Assembly (NCBI GenBank): GCA_000474255.1
Contig: BATO01000021.1
Location: forward strand, 1 to 64,000
Length of the DNA: 64,000 bases
Reading direction: 5' to 3'
DNA from: Aquipseudomonas alcaligenes MRY13-0052
Lineage (GTDB): Bacteria > Pseudomonadota > Gammaproteobacteria > Pseudomonadales > Pseudomonadaceae
The stretch's first letter is position 1; each line of letters starts with the position of its first letter. The translations under genes and the position numbers were made by a program. Positions 36,371-45,859 of the stretch are shown piece by piece. Under the pieces are notes generated by a model. That model did not search any database, was not told the origin of the DNA, and saw only the letters and a list, made by a program, of their open reading frames with translations.

Positions 36371-37854
36371 TATTCTTCCTGGGTCACACGCAGGACCTCT
36401 TCCACCGTGGTCACGCCTTCAAGCACCTTGCGCTTGCCGTCATCGCGGATGCTGGGGCCGAAACGGCGGGCGTGGCGGGTCATCTCCTGCTCCGCCGCGG
36501 AGTTGTGGATCAGGCTGCGCATGTGGTCGTCGAAGACCACCAGTTCGTAGATACCGGTACGGCCGCGGTAGCCCTGCTGATGGCATTCGGGGCAACCACG
36601 GGCGTGGTAGAGGGTCGGCGGGGCCGCCGGGTCGACGCCCAGCAGCGTGCACTCGGCGGCATCGGCACTGTAGGGCACCTTGCAGTGGTTGCAGAGCACG
36701 CGCACCAGGCGCTGGGCCAGCACGCCGAGCAAGGAGGACGACAGCAGGAAGGGCTCGACGCCCATGTCCACCAAACGGGTGATGGCGCCGATGGCACTGT
36801 TGGTGTGCAGGGTGGAGAGCACCAGGTGACCGGTGAGGGACGCCTGGACGGCGATCTCGGCGGTTTCGTGGTCGCGGATCTCACCCACCATCACCACGTC
36901 CGGGTCCTGGCGCAGGATGGCGCGCAGGCCGCGGGCGAAGGTCATCTCCACCTTGGCGTTGACCTGGGTCTGGCCGATGCCTTCCAGGTGATATTCGATG
37001 GGGTCTTCCACCGTGAGGATGTTGCGGGTGCGGTCGTTGAGGGTGACCAGGCTGGCGTAGAGCGTGGTGGTCTTGCCCGAGCCGGTGGGGCCGGTGACCA
37101 GCAGGATGCCGTGGGGCTTGCGCACCGTGGCCTCCATCAGGTCGCGGTCACGCGCGCTCATGCCCAGGTGCTGCAGGGTCAGGCGGCCGGCCTGCTTGTC
37201 CAGCAGGCGCAGTACCACGCGCTCGCCGTTGGCCGACGGCAGCGTGGAGACGCGGATGTCCACCTCACGGCCAGCCACGCGCAGGGAAATACGGCCGTCC
37301 TGGGGCACGCGTTTTTCGGCGATGTCCAGCTTGGCCATGACCTTGATCCGCGACACCAGCAGCGCCGCCAGCTCACGCTTGGGTTCGAGCACCTCACGCA
37401 GGATGCCGTCGACGCGGAAGCGCACCACCAGGCGTTTTTCGAAGGTCTCCAGGTGGATGTCCGAGGCGTTCTCGCGGATCGCCTCGCCGAGAATGGCGTT
37501 GATCAGGCGGATGATCGGCGCGTCGTCCTCCTGCTCCATCAGGTCGGTGGTCTCGGGCATCTGCTCGGCCAGCGCGGCCAGGTCGAGGCTGCCGCCGAGG
37601 TCTTCGGCCAGTTGCATGGTGGCGGAGGAGTCGTGCTGGTAAGCCTGGGCCAACGCCTGGTCGAACGATTCGACCGGCAACGGCCGGAATGGCAGCGAGC
37701 GACCGACGAAGCGACGCGCCTCGGCCAGGGCCACCAGTTCGGCGCCTTGGCGATGGGCCAGACAGGGCTCGACGCCATCCTGCAGGAAGACGCCGTGACG
37801 CTTGGCAAAGCCGAACGGCAGGCGCCGCAGAGGCGCCTCGATCGAAGAGTTCAT
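36370..37854 (-). CDS. xcpR: Type II secretion ATPase E (XcpR/GspE)
   Basis: 494 residues. The N1E domain is at the start, then the secretion ATPase with Walker A GPTGSGKT at 255-262, an Asp box ([10 protein letters not shown]), Walker B ([12 protein letters not shown]) and a His box (STLHTNSA). The tetracysteine zinc module CNHC and CPEC near residues 395-435 separates GspE from most PilB/PilT proteins. It powers pseudopilus assembly from the cytoplasm. First gene of the nine-gene operon; ribosome site is a weak AAGG. Confidence 0.97.
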   Translation of the reverse strand: MNSSIEAPLRRLPFGFAKRHGVFLQDGVEPCLAHRQGAELVALAEARRFVGRSLPFRPLPVESFDQALAQAYQHDSSATMQLAEDLGGSLDLAALAEQMPETTDLMEQEDDAPIIRLINAILGEAIRENASDIHLETFEKRLVVRFRVDGILREVLEPKRELAALLVSRIKVMAKLDIAEKRVPQDGRISLRVAGREVDIRVSTLPSANGERVVLRLLDKQAGRLTLQHLGMSARDRDLMEATVRKPHGILLVTGPTGSGKTTTLYASLVTLNDRTRNILTVEDPIEYHLEGIGQTQVNAKVEMTFARGLRAILRQDPDVVMVGEIRDHETAEIAVQASLTGHLVLSTLHTNSAIGAITRLVDMGVEPFLLSSSLLGVLAQRLVRVLCNHCKVPYSADAAECTLLGVDPAAPPTLYHARGCPECHQQGYRGRTGIYELVVFDDHMRSLIHNSAAEQEMTRHARRFGPSIRDDGKRKVLEGVTTVEEVLRVTQEE

Positions 37855-37869
37855 CCGTGTAATGCCTTC

Positions 37870-37914
37870 ATGAATTCACCGGGGCAATTATCACAACGCT
37901 GTCTGACCGTTGTG
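37870..37914 (-). promoter_or_regulatory. Possible xcpR promoter with overlapping inverted repeat
   Basis: On the minus strand TGTGATAAT forms an extended -10-like element about 30 bases before the xcpR start codon region. Upstream of it lies a perfect inverted repeat, CACAACG-N9-CGTTGTG at 37892-37914, overlapping where a -35 would be (best candidate TGCACA, spacing 18). The xcp genes of P. aeruginosa respond to Las/Rhl quorum sensing; this repeat does not match a lux box, so another regulator is possible. Confidence 0.4.
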
Positions 37915-38024
37915 CAGCAGATCCCTGCCATTTTCTTGTCGTTGTGATCGGGCACGCACGCAAACCCGTAAAAAAACCGGAATATCTTTAGCACATAGAC
38001 CTCCGCGATACACCTGCTGTCGGG

Positions 38025-38055
38025 TTGTAGCGTGAATGCGTCGTACTGCTATGAT
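38025..38055 (+). promoter_or_regulatory. Probable xcpP promoter (extended -10)
   Basis: TGCTATGAT at 38047-38055 is a good extended -10 element; TTGTAG at 38025 is a poor -35 with 19-base spacing, acceptable for an extended -10 promoter. Transcription from here would start near 38062 and give a 46-base leader to the TTG start of xcpP, arguing against an ATG start at 38036. Confidence 0.45.
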
Positions 38056-38107
38056 TCAGAGCTTTCGCCGAATCAGAAAATCAAGAACAACTCGCGGAGA
38101 CCCCCAC

Positions 38108-38749
38108 TTGCCCACAACTGGTGCTCGACACTGGCTGCAACAGCATTCGCCCGCGCTTCTGGGCGCGGGCTTGGTGATTGCCATGAGCCTGAGCCTCGCC
38201 TGGCAATCCGCCGACTGGATCAGATTGCTCCGCAATTCCCCCGATACCAGCAGTGACCCCACCAGCACGGCGGTGGTTCCAGCCAGCCTGGAACGCCTAG
38301 AGCCGCTGTTCGGTCCGAACCGCGCGCAGAGCGATGCGCCACCACCGGCGACCAACCTGCGCCTGACCCTGCTGGGCAGCTTCATCAACGCCGATGAGGC
38401 ACGCTCCAGCGTGATCATCCGCAGCGAGGGCGACAAACCCAAGCGCCTGCACAGCGGTGAGGAACTTAGCCCTGGCGTGAAGCTCCATGCCATCTACCGT
38501 GATCGCGTGGAAATCGACCGGGGCGGCCGCCTCGAGACCCTGACCTTCCCCCGGGCACGCCTCGCCGTGCCCAGCTCGCCCGCCATGGAGGCGGAGCCGG
38601 CAAATGATGCTGTCAACGACCTCGGCGGCCTCCAGGAGGACAACGCCGCCGAACTGCGCGAACGCATGGAAGCACTGAGAAAACAGATGGAAGAATCCGG
38701 CGGCCTCTCGCCGGAATCACCGCCCGAACAGCCCCTGGAAAGCGAATGA
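38108..38749 (+). CDS. xcpP: Type II secretion protein C (XcpP/GspC)
   Basis: 213 residues from the TTG at 38108, which has CGGAG eight bases upstream. In-frame ATGs at 38036 and 38051 would give up to 237 residues, nearer the length I recall for P. aeruginosa XcpP, but they lack ribosome sites, use rare codons and overlap a likely promoter. One membrane helix (HSPALLGAGLVIAMSLSLAW) is followed by the periplasmic homology region (LRLTLLGSFINADEARSSVII) and a C-terminal coiled coil (RERMEALRKQMEESGG), which replaces a PDZ domain in XcpP-type proteins. It links the inner platform to the XcpQ secretin. Confidence 0.88.
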   Translation: MPTTGARHWLQQHSPALLGAGLVIAMSLSLAWQSADWIRLLRNSPDTSSDPTSTAVVPASLERLEPLFGPNRAQSDAPPPATNLRLTLLGSFINADEARSSVIIRSEGDKPKRLHSGEELSPGVKLHAIYRDRVEIDRGGRLETLTFPRARLAVPSSPAMEAEPANDAVNDLGGLQEDNAAELRERMEALRKQMEESGGLSPESPPEQPLESE

Positions 38750-38753
38750 ATCA

Positions 38754-40712
38754 ATGCCCACACTCCTCTCGCGCCTGAGTATCGCCCTGCTGGCCGCCGG
38801 CCTCGCTGCCGCGCCGTTGCCCTTGCTGGCCGCCGATCCGCAGCCCCAGGCCGAAAACAGCCAACAGGAAGGCTGGACCATCAACCTCAAGGACGCGGAC
38901 ATTCGCGAATTCGTCGACCAGGTGGCCGACATCACCGGAGAGACCTTCATCGTCGATCCCCGGGTCAAGGGCCAGGTCAGCGTGGTGTCCAAGGCGCCGC
39001 TGAACCTGTCCGAGGTCTATCAACTGTTCCTTTCGGTGATGGCCACCCACGGCTTCACCGTGGTCACCCAGGGTGACCAGGCCCGCATCATCCCCAACGC
39101 CGAAGCCAAGGCCGAAGCCGAGGGCGGGCCGGCCGCGCCGGACAAGCTGGAGACCCGGGTGATCCAGGTCCAGCACACGCCGGTCACCGAGCTGATCCCG
39201 CTGATCCGCCCGCTGGTGCCGCAATACGGCCACCTGGCGGCGGTGACCTCGTCCAACGCCCTGATCATCAGCGACCGCAGCGCCAACATCGCGCGCATCG
39301 AAAGCCTGATGCGCCAGCTGGACCAGAAGGGCGACCGCGACTACACCGTGCTCAACCTGCAGAACGCCTGGGTGATGGACGCCGCCGAGGTGCTCAACAG
39401 CGCCGTCAGCCGTGGCCAGGCCAAAGGCACCAACGCCGCCCAGGTGATCGCCGATGCCCGCACCAACCGCCTGATCATCGTCGGCCCGCCCTCGGCACGG
39501 GCCAAGCTGGTGGCGCTGGCGCAGTCCCTCGACACCCCGACCTCGCGCTCGGCCAATACCCGCGTCATCCGCCTGCGCCACAACGACGCCAAGGCCCTGG
39601 CCACCACCCTGGGCGAGATTTCCGAAGGCCTGAAGACCCCGGAAGGTGGCAGCGAGCAGCAAGGCAAGCCGCAGAACATCCTGATCCGCGCCGATGAGAG
39701 CCTCAACGCCCTGGTGCTGCTGGCCGAGCCGGACACGGTCAACGCGCTGGAAGACATCGTCCGCCAGCTCGACGTACCCCGCGCCCAGGTGATGGTGGAA
39801 GCCGCCATCGTGGAAATCTCCGGCGACATCACCGACGCCCTCGGCGTGCAGTGGGCCGTGGATGCCCGCGGCAAGACCGGCGGCCTCGGCGGGGTCAACT
39901 TCGGCAACACCGGGCTCTCGGTGGGCACCGTGCTCAACGCCATCAAGGACGAAAAGCTGCCCACCACCCTGCCCGATGGCGCCATCATCGGCATCGGTAC
40001 CGACCACTTCGCCGCGTTGGTCACCGCGCTCTCGGCCAACAGCAAGAGCAACCTGCTGTCCACGCCGAGCCTGCTGACCCTGGACAACCAGAAGGCGGAG
40101 ATCCTCGTGGGCCAGAACGTGCCCTTCCAGACCGGTTCCTACACCACCGATGCCGCCGGGGCCAACAACCCCTTCACCACCATCGAGCGCAAGGACATCG
40201 GCGTCACCCTCAAGGTCACCCCGCACATCAACGAGGGCGCCACCCTGCGCCTGGAGATCGAGCAGGAAATCTCCTCCATCGCCCCCAGCGCCACGCTCAC
40301 CGCCCAGGCGGTGGACCTGATCACCAACAAGCGCTCGATCAAGAGCACCATCCTCGCCGAGGACGGCCAGGTGATCGTGCTCGGCGGCCTGATCCAGGAC
40401 GACGTCACCACCACCGACTCCAAGGTGCCGCTGCTGGGCGACATCCCCCTGCTCGGTCGCCTGTTCCGCTCCACCAAGGACAGCCACGTGAAGCGCAACC
40501 TGATGGTGTTCCTGCGCCCGACCGTGGTCCGCGACCGCGCCGGGCTGGCCGCACTCTCGGGCAAGAAGTACAGCGACATCCGCGTGCTCGGCGACCAGAC
40601 CGACAAGGAAAGCCGCCCAAGCATCCTGCCGCGCACGCCGGCGCAGCTGTTCGACGGCGGCCAGGGCACCCCGGCCATCGATGTGCGCCCGCCGGAAAGC
40701 CCGGCGCCCTGA
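38754..40712 (+). CDS. xcpQ: Type II secretion secretin D (XcpQ/GspD)
   Basis: 652 residues. A signal peptide (MPTLLSRLSIALLAAGLAAA...LLA) is followed by N0 (INLKDADIREFVDQVADITG), three N1-N3 ring domains (VIQVQHTPVTELIPLIRPLV, VLNLQNAWVMDAAEVLN and VIRLRHNDAKALATTLG) and the secretin core (VEAAIVEISGDITDALGVQW to VFLRPTVVRD), ending in the S domain. It forms the outer-membrane pore of the system. Four bases after xcpP; a strong terminator follows. Confidence 0.97.
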   Translation: MPTLLSRLSIALLAAGLAAAPLPLLAADPQPQAENSQQEGWTINLKDADIREFVDQVADITGETFIVDPRVKGQVSVVSKAPLNLSEVYQLFLSVMATHGFTVVTQGDQARIIPNAEAKAEAEGGPAAPDKLETRVIQVQHTPVTELIPLIRPLVPQYGHLAAVTSSNALIISDRSANIARIESLMRQLDQKGDRDYTVLNLQNAWVMDAAEVLNSAVSRGQAKGTNAAQVIADARTNRLIIVGPPSARAKLVALAQSLDTPTSRSANTRVIRLRHNDAKALATTLGEISEGLKTPEGGSEQQGKPQNILIRADESLNALVLLAEPDTVNALEDIVRQLDVPRAQVMVEAAIVEISGDITDALGVQWAVDARGKTGGLGGVNFGNTGLSVGTVLNAIKDEKLPTTLPDGAIIGIGTDHFAALVTALSANSKSNLLSTPSLLTLDNQKAEILVGQNVPFQTGSYTTDAAGANNPFTTIERKDIGVTLKVTPHINEGATLRLEIEQEISSIAPSATLTAQAVDLITNKRSIKSTILAEDGQVIVLGGLIQDDVTTTDSKVPLLGDIPLLGRLFRSTKDSHVKRNLMVFLRPTVVRDRAGLAALSGKKYSDIRVLGDQTDKESRPSILPRTPAQLFDGGQGTPAIDVRPPESPAP

Positions 40713-40734
40713 TACCCGAGCCTTCGGAAAAACC

Positions 40735-40773
40735 AACGGGTGGCAGTGCGAAGGCACTGCCACCCGTTTTTTG
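40735..40773 (+). terminator. Rho-independent terminator of xcpPQ
   Basis: Perfect 14-base stem ACGGGTGGCAGTGC/GCACTGCCACCCGT with a GAAG tetraloop and a run of six T, 24 bases past the xcpQ stop. An A-tract upstream could let it work on the opposite strand too. Confidence 0.92.
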
Positions 40774-40827
40774 TTTGTACCGGAAGCCTGTGGAACGATC
40801 AGGAGCGGTGCGTACCGGGAGCTCCGC

Positions 40828-40915
40828 ACGGTGGAGGTAAAGAGCGACCTCCACCCTACTTCTGCCAGAGCGATGTGCCCGGCTGGTAGGTCGGGTGAAA
40901 CCCGACGCCCGCGCA
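40828..40915. repeat. REP-like palindromes between xcpQ and the SDR gene
   Basis: Two palindromes in a convergent gap: GTGGAGGT-N8-ACCTCCAC at 40831-40854, flanked by a CCCTAC end, and GTAGGTCGGGTGAAACCCGA at 40886-40905 whose core TCGGGT-GAA-ACCCGA is a perfect hairpin. The second shares its core with the repeats near 3175 and 20687. Confidence 0.72.
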
Positions 40916-40938
40916 CGAGAGCCCCGGGAAGATCGGGA

Positions 40939-41718
40939 TCAGTCCAGGTAGATCATCTTGCGGGTCATGCCGCCGTCCACCAGGAACTCCTGGCCGGTGA
41001 CGAAGCCGCAGCCGTCCGAGAGTAACCAGGCGACCATGGAGGCAACGTCCTCCACCTTGCCGACCCGACCGGCCGGGTGCTGGTCGTGATCCCATTCCGA
41101 CAACGGTGCCTCTTCACGGGCGGCGCGGTCGCGGGAGTCGATCCAGCCAGGGCTGACCACGTTGACGCGGATGTCCGGCCCCAGGCTGATGGCCAGCGCG
41201 TGGGTCAGCGCCACCAGCCCGCCCTTGCTCGCGGCATAGGCTTCGGTATCGGCTTCGGACTGATGGGCGCGGGTCGAGGCGATGTTGACGATGGCCCCGC
41301 GATGCCCGCGCAGGTAAGGCGCGCAGTGCTTGGCCAACAGCATCGGGCCGGTGAGGTTGACCGACAGGGTGCGGTTCCACTGCATCAGTTCGAGGCTTTC
41401 CAGCGGCGCACCATGGGCTTCGGCGACGCCGGCGTTGCACACCAGCGCATCGAGCCGGCCGAACTGGCCGAGCACTTCGGCAACGCCCACGGCGACCTGG
41501 CTTTCATGGGCCACGTCCATGCCGACGAACCAGGCGTTGCCGCCCAGTGCCTTGGCTACCTTGCTGCCTCGGGCACGATCGATATCCGCGAGCACCACCT
41601 GCCAGCCTTCGGCGATCAGCCAGGCGGCGATGCCCAGGCCGATGCCACGGGCCGCGCCGGTGACCAGCGCGACCTTGCCGTTATGGGCGGGCGCCGATTC
41701 CATGGACCAGTCGATCAC
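40939..41718 (-). CDS. SDR family NAD(P)-dependent oxidoreductase
   Basis: 259 residues from a GTG that overlaps the metZ stop by four bases; an ATG at 41703 is the alternative. Classical SDR motifs: [12 protein letters not shown] (nucleotide binding), NAGVAE, the catalytic Ser in NIASTRAHQ and Y-x3-K in AYAASKGG, and PGWID. An aspartate in VVLADIDRA after the second strand favours NAD over NADP. Substrate unknown; coupled to metZ but probably not part of methionine synthesis. Confidence 0.9.
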   Translation of the reverse strand: MIDWSMESAPAHNGKVALVTGAARGIGLGIAAWLIAEGWQVVLADIDRARGSKVAKALGGNAWFVGMDVAHESQVAVGVAEVLGQFGRLDALVCNAGVAEAHGAPLESLELMQWNRTLSVNLTGPMLLAKHCAPYLRGHRGAIVNIASTRAHQSEADTEAYAASKGGLVALTHALAISLGPDIRVNVVSPGWIDSRDRAAREEAPLSEWDHDQHPAGRVGKVEDVASMVAWLLSDGCGFVTGQEFLVDGGMTRKMIYLD

Positions 41719-42926
41719 AACGCAGCAAGGCCACGCGCGAGGTCGGCCTTGAGGTCGGCGATGTCTTCCAGGCCCACGGCGACGCGGATCAGGTTGTCAG
41801 CGATGCCGGCGTTGGCACGCTCCTGCGGCGACAGGCGCCCGTGGGAGGTGGTGGCCGGGTGGGCGATGGTGGTCTTGGTGTCGCCCAGGTTGGTGGTGAT
41901 GGAGATCACCCGGGTGGCGTCGATGAAACGCCATGCCGCTTCCTTGCCGCCGGCCACTTCGAAGCTGACCACGGCGCCGAAGGCGCTCTGCTGACGCTTG
42001 GCCAGCTCGTGCTGCGGGTGGCTTTCCAGGCCGGCGTAGTAGACGCGCTCGATGCCCGGCTGCTGTTCCAGCCAGCGGGCCAGTTCCAGGGCGCTGGCGC
42101 AATGGGCCTGCATGCGCACGCGCAGGGTTTCCAGGCCCTTGAGGAAGATCCAGGCGTTGAACGGGCTGAGGGTCGGCCCGGCGGTACGCAGGAAGCCGAC
42201 CACGCCTTCCATCTGCGCTTTGCGACCGGCGACCACGCCACCCATGCTGCGGCCCTGGCCATCGATGTACTTGGTGGCCGAGTGCATGACGATGTCGGCA
42301 CCGAGCTTCAGCGGCTGCTGCAGCGCGGGGGTGCAGAAGCAGTTGTCCACCGCCAGCAGCGCACCACGGGCATGGGCGATCTCGGCCAGGGCGGCGATAT
42401 CCACCAGTTCGGCCAGGGGGTTGGACGGCGACTCGACGAAGAGCAACTTGGTGTTGGGCTTGAAGGCCGCTTCCCAGCCGGCCAGGTCGGCCAGCGGCGG
42501 GTAGTCGACTTCGACACCGAAGCGCTTGAGGTACTTCTCGAACAGACTGATGGTCGAACCGAACACGCTGCGCGAAACCAGCACATGGTCACCGGCGCTG
42601 CACTGGCTCATGACGATGGAGAGGATCGCCGACATGCCCGAGGCGGTGGCCACAGCCTGCTCGGCACCTTCCAGGGCGGCGATGCGCTCCTCGAAGGCCC
42701 GTACGGTGGGGTTGGTGTAGCGCGAATAGACGTTGCCCGGCACCTCGCCGGCGAAACGCGCGGCGGCGTCGGCGGCGGTGCGGAACACGTAGCTGGAGGT
42801 GAGGAACATCGCCTCGCCGTGCTCGCCTTCCGGCGTGCGGCGCTGTCCGGCGCGTACCGCCAGGGTGTCGAAGGCCGCGCCTTCGAGGTCACTGTCCAGC
42901 CGGCCGGCTTCCCATTCCTGCGTCAT
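41715..42926 (-). CDS. metZ: O-succinylhomoserine sulfhydrylase
   Basis: 403 residues from the ATG at 42926, preceded by GAGGTGGGG. It is a Cys/Met-metabolism PLP enzyme with the Schiff-base lysine in [13 protein letters not shown] and family blocks [10 protein letters not shown] and ESPSNPLAE. MetZ makes homocysteine directly from O-succinylhomoserine and sulfide, the Pseudomonas route of methionine synthesis. Adjacent to purF, separated by a GC-rich palindrome. Confidence 0.95.
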   Translation of the reverse strand: MTQEWEAGRLDSDLEGAAFDTLAVRAGQRRTPEGEHGEAMFLTSSYVFRTAADAAARFAGEVPGNVYSRYTNPTVRAFEERIAALEGAEQAVATASGMSAILSIVMSQCSAGDHVLVSRSVFGSTISLFEKYLKRFGVEVDYPPLADLAGWEAAFKPNTKLLFVESPSNPLAELVDIAALAEIAHARGALLAVDNCFCTPALQQPLKLGADIVMHSATKYIDGQGRSMGGVVAGRKAQMEGVVGFLRTAGPTLSPFNAWIFLKGLETLRVRMQAHCASALELARWLEQQPGIERVYYAGLESHPQHELAKRQQSAFGAVVSFEVAGGKEAAWRFIDATRVISITTNLGDTKTTIAHPATTSHGRLSPQERANAGIADNLIRVAVGLEDIADLKADLARGLAAL

Positions 42927-42947
42927 ATCCCCACCTCTTGGAAACGA

Positions 42948-42969
42948 AGCCCGGGACAGGGCCCGGGCT
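42948..42969 (-). terminator. GC-rich stem-loop between purF and metZ
   Basis: AGCCCGGG/CCCGGGCT arms with a six-base loop. It lies between the purF stop and the metZ ribosome site. No T-tract follows, so it may be a pausing or RNA-stability structure rather than a terminator. Confidence 0.4.
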
Positions 42970-43003
42970 GGCAACGTTCAGCGTGCGGCACGAGGCCGCG
43001 AAC

Positions 43004-44509
43004 TCAATTGTTGTACAGGTCGATGATCGCGCTGACCACGTTGACCTTGGCCTTGCTGGCGTCATTGCGCGCCTGCTCGATCTTGTTCAGGTAGTGCTCG
43101 TCGACATCGCCGGTGATGTACTTGCCGTCGAACACCGCGCAGTCGAACTGGTCGATCTTCACCTTGCCACCACCGACCGCCTCGATCAGGTCCGGCAGGT
43201 CCTGATAGAGCAGCCAGTCGGCGCCGATCAGCTCGGCCACTTCCTCGGTGGTGCGGTTGTGGGCGATCAGCTCGTGGGCGCTGGGCATGTCGATGCCGTA
43301 CACGTTCGGGTAGCGCACCGCCGGGGCGGCCGAGCAGAAGTAGACGTTCTTGGCGCCGGCCTCGCGGGCCATCTGGATGATCTGCTTGCAGGTGGTGCCG
43401 CGGACGATGGAGTCGTCCACCAGCATCACGTTCTTGCCGCGGAATTCCAGCTCGATGGCGTTGAGCTTCTGGCGTACCGATTTCTTGCGCGCGGCCTGGC
43501 CCGGCATGATGAAGGTACGGCCGATGTAGCGGTTCTTGACGAAGCCCTCACGGAACTTCACGCCCAGGTGGTTGGCCAGTTCCAGGGCCGCGGTGCGGCT
43601 GGTGTCCGGGATCGGGATGACCACGTCGATGTCGTGGTCCGGGCGCTCGCGCTGGATCTTCTCGGCGAGCTTCTCGCCCATGCGCAGGCGTGCCTTGTAA
43701 ACCGAGACGCCGTCCATGATCGAGTCCGGGCGCGCCAGATAGACGTGCTCGAAGATGCACGGGGCGAGCTTCGGCGCCTTGGCGCACTGGCGGGTGTAGA
43801 GCTTGCCGTCTTCGGTGATGTACACCGCTTCGCCCGGCGCCAGGTCGCGGATCAGGGTGAAGCCGAGCACATCGAGGGAGACGCTTTCGGAGGCGATCAT
43901 GTACTCCACGCCTTCGTCGGTGTGACGCTGGCCGAAGACGATCGGGCGGATGGCGTTGGGGTCGCGGAAGCCGACGATGCCGTAGCCGGTGATCATCGCC
44001 ACCACGGCGTAGCCGCCCAGACAGCGGTCATGCACGCCGGAGACCGCGGCGAACACGTCTTCCTCGGTGGGCTGCAGCTTGCCGCGATGGGCCAGCTCAT
44101 GGGCGAACACGTTGAGCAGCACTTCCGAGTCGGAACTGGTGTTCACGTGGCGCAGGTCGGATTCGTAGATTTCCTTGGCCAACTGCTCGACGTTGGTCAG
44201 GTTGCCGTTGTGCGCCAGGGTGATGCCGTAGGGCGAGTTGACGTAGAACGGCTGCGCCTCGGCAGAGGTGGAGCTGCCCGCGGTGGGGTAGCGCACGTGG
44301 CCGATGCCCATGTGGCCTACCAGGCGCTGCATGTGGCGTTGCTGGAAGACGTCACGGACCAGGCCGTTGTCCTTGCGCAAGAACAACCGGCCGTCATGGC
44401 TGGTGACGATGCCGGCAGCGTCCTGGCCGCGATGCTGGAGAACGGTGAGCGCGTCATACAGCGCCTGATTGACGTTCGACTTACCGACGATACCGACGAT
44501 GCCACACAT
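43004..44509 (-). CDS. purF: Amidophosphoribosyltransferase
   Basis: 501 residues, beginning MCGIVGIVG so that removal of Met exposes the Cys1 nucleophile of the N-terminal glutaminase (Ntn) domain. The C-terminal phosphoribosyltransferase domain has the PRPP loop [13 protein letters not shown]. The enzyme catalyses the first committed step of purine synthesis. It is downstream of cvpA, the arrangement found in many Gammaproteobacteria. Confidence 0.97.
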   Translation of the reverse strand: MCGIVGIVGKSNVNQALYDALTVLQHRGQDAAGIVTSHDGRLFLRKDNGLVRDVFQQRHMQRLVGHMGIGHVRYPTAGSSTSAEAQPFYVNSPYGITLAHNGNLTNVEQLAKEIYESDLRHVNTSSDSEVLLNVFAHELAHRGKLQPTEEDVFAAVSGVHDRCLGGYAVVAMITGYGIVGFRDPNAIRPIVFGQRHTDEGVEYMIASESVSLDVLGFTLIRDLAPGEAVYITEDGKLYTRQCAKAPKLAPCIFEHVYLARPDSIMDGVSVYKARLRMGEKLAEKIQRERPDHDIDVVIPIPDTSRTAALELANHLGVKFREGFVKNRYIGRTFIMPGQAARKKSVRQKLNAIELEFRGKNVMLVDDSIVRGTTCKQIIQMAREAGAKNVYFCSAAPAVRYPNVYGIDMPSAHELIAHNRTTEEVAELIGADWLLYQDLPDLIEAVGGGKVKIDQFDCAVFDGKYITGDVDEHYLNKIEQARNDASKAKVNVVSAIIDLYNN

Positions 44510-44600
44510 GCGGTGCAACCCCTGCTGCTAGTAGTTCAGGCTAATACCGGGCGACGGGCCGGGCAGTTGGTGCCCCGCTCGCCACCCTTTGTTTGGCGGC

Positions 44601-45113
44601 TCAGCTTGGTGCGCTGACGCTGCCGGCGAGCCACTGGCTGGTGAAACCCAGAATCAGGTTCTTCGACCAGTCGGCGACCATCAGAAAATGCGGTAACAAC
44701 GTTGACTGCTGCCACCATGGATCCTGTTGCACCGGCGCCAGGCTCAGCAGGCCGACCAGCACCACCACCAGCAGAGCCCCGCGCGCCGCGCCGAAGACCA
44801 TGCCGAGGAAGCGGTCGGTGCCGTCCATGCCGGTGACCCTGATCAGCTCACCGATCAGGAAATTGACCAACGCCCCCACCAGCAGGGTGGCGATGAAGAG
44901 AATGGCGCAGGCCGCGATCACGCGCGCCGACGGCATTTCAATGAACTCGGTGAGGTGCTGTGACAAGGCCCCGCCGAACATCCAGGCGACTATGCCGGCG
45001 ATGATCCAGGTGAGCAGCGAAAGCGCTTCCTTGACGAAGCCGCGTTTCAGACTGATCAGGCTGGAAATGGCGATGATGGCGATGATCGACCAATCGACCC
45101 AGGTGAATGCCAC
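44601..45113 (-). CDS. cvpA: CvpA family membrane protein
   Basis: 170 residues from a GTG start. Four transmembrane helices are visible (about 8-24, 30-46, 66-90 and 100-122), with the conserved GFVKEALSLLTWIIAG and DRFLGMVFGAARGALL segments. CvpA is an inner-membrane protein linked to envelope homeostasis and, in E. coli, colicin V production. Located directly before purF as usual. Confidence 0.93.
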   Translation of the reverse strand: MAFTWVDWSIIAIIAISSLISLKRGFVKEALSLLTWIIAGIVAWMFGGALSQHLTEFIEMPSARVIAACAILFIATLLVGALVNFLIGELIRVTGMDGTDRFLGMVFGAARGALLVVVLVGLLSLAPVQQDPWWQQSTLLPHFLMVADWSKNLILGFTSQWLAGSVSAPS

Positions 45114-45208
45114 GTATGCAGCTCACGAACAGAAAAGGCGCTGCATTTTAGCAGAGCCCCGTCGCTCCGGTAACCCGCGGATCAGATTGCTCTGATAGAG
45201 AGAGCGAA

Positions 45209-45853
45209 TCAGCCCTTTTCAGGCTGGAAACGCACGATGAAGCCGTTGAGTTTCTGTTGGCGGCTCAGGGAGTCCCGCAGCCGGTCAGCTTCCGCGCGCT
45301 CGATCACCGGGCCGACGAACACCCGGTTCATGCCTTCGGCACTGCGGATGTAGGCGTTGTAGCCCTGGCTGCGCAGGGTCTGCTGCAGCTTCTCGGCGCC
45401 GGCGCGGCTGGACAGGCTGGCGAGCTGGATCGACCAGCTGACCGGCAGGCCATTCGGGTCGAGGCGTTTTTCATCGGCCTTGGGCGGCGTGGCGGCCGGC
45501 GGCACGGCCTGGGCCTGTTGCTGGGCCTGCGGCTGTGCGGGAGCCTGGGGCTGGGCCGGCTGCGCGGGCGCTGCGGGCTGTTCGGTGGGAGCAATGGGCA
45601 GGGCGCTGGCCTGGCCGTTGCCATCCAGCGATGGGACGGGCTCTTCCGGCAGCACCTGGGGCTCGGGCACCTCGACGGCTTCCATCTCCACCGGCGGCAT
45701 CTCCGGGGTTTGCGGCATGGCCGGCGCGTCGATGCGCACCTGGCGCAACTCGTCCTCGCGGGTGAACAGCATCGGCAGGAAGATCACCGCCAGCGCCAGC
45801 AGCACCAGGGCACCGACGATGCGTTGCTTGAGTCCCTTGTCCAGCACAGCCAC
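45209..45853 (-). CDS. SPOR-domain cell-division protein (DedD-like)
   Basis: 214 residues from a GTG start. A short cytoplasmic N-terminus and one membrane helix (IVGALVLLALAVIFLPMLF) are followed by a Pro/Ala/Gln-rich linker and a C-terminal SPOR domain (about 138-212: SWSIQLASLSSRAGAEKLQQ). The SPOR domain binds denuded septal peptidoglycan. DedD is usually between folC and cvpA, as here. The start lies six bases from the folC stop. Confidence 0.9.
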   Translation of the reverse strand: MAVLDKGLKQRIVGALVLLALAVIFLPMLFTREDELRQVRIDAPAMPQTPEMPPVEMEAVEVPEPQVLPEEPVPSLDGNGQASALPIAPTEQPAAPAQPAQPQAPAQPQAQQQAQAVPPAATPPKADEKRLDPNGLPVSWSIQLASLSSRAGAEKLQQTLRSQGYNAYIRSAEGMNRVFVGPVIERAEADRLRDSLSRQQKLNGFIVRFQPEKG

Positions 45854-45859
45854 TCCCCC

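Noticed and set aside
37895-37920. Possible lux box in the xcp intergenic region
   Set aside because: CT and AG are 15 rather than 12 bases apart and the flanks lack symmetry; only a shorter inverted repeat remains.
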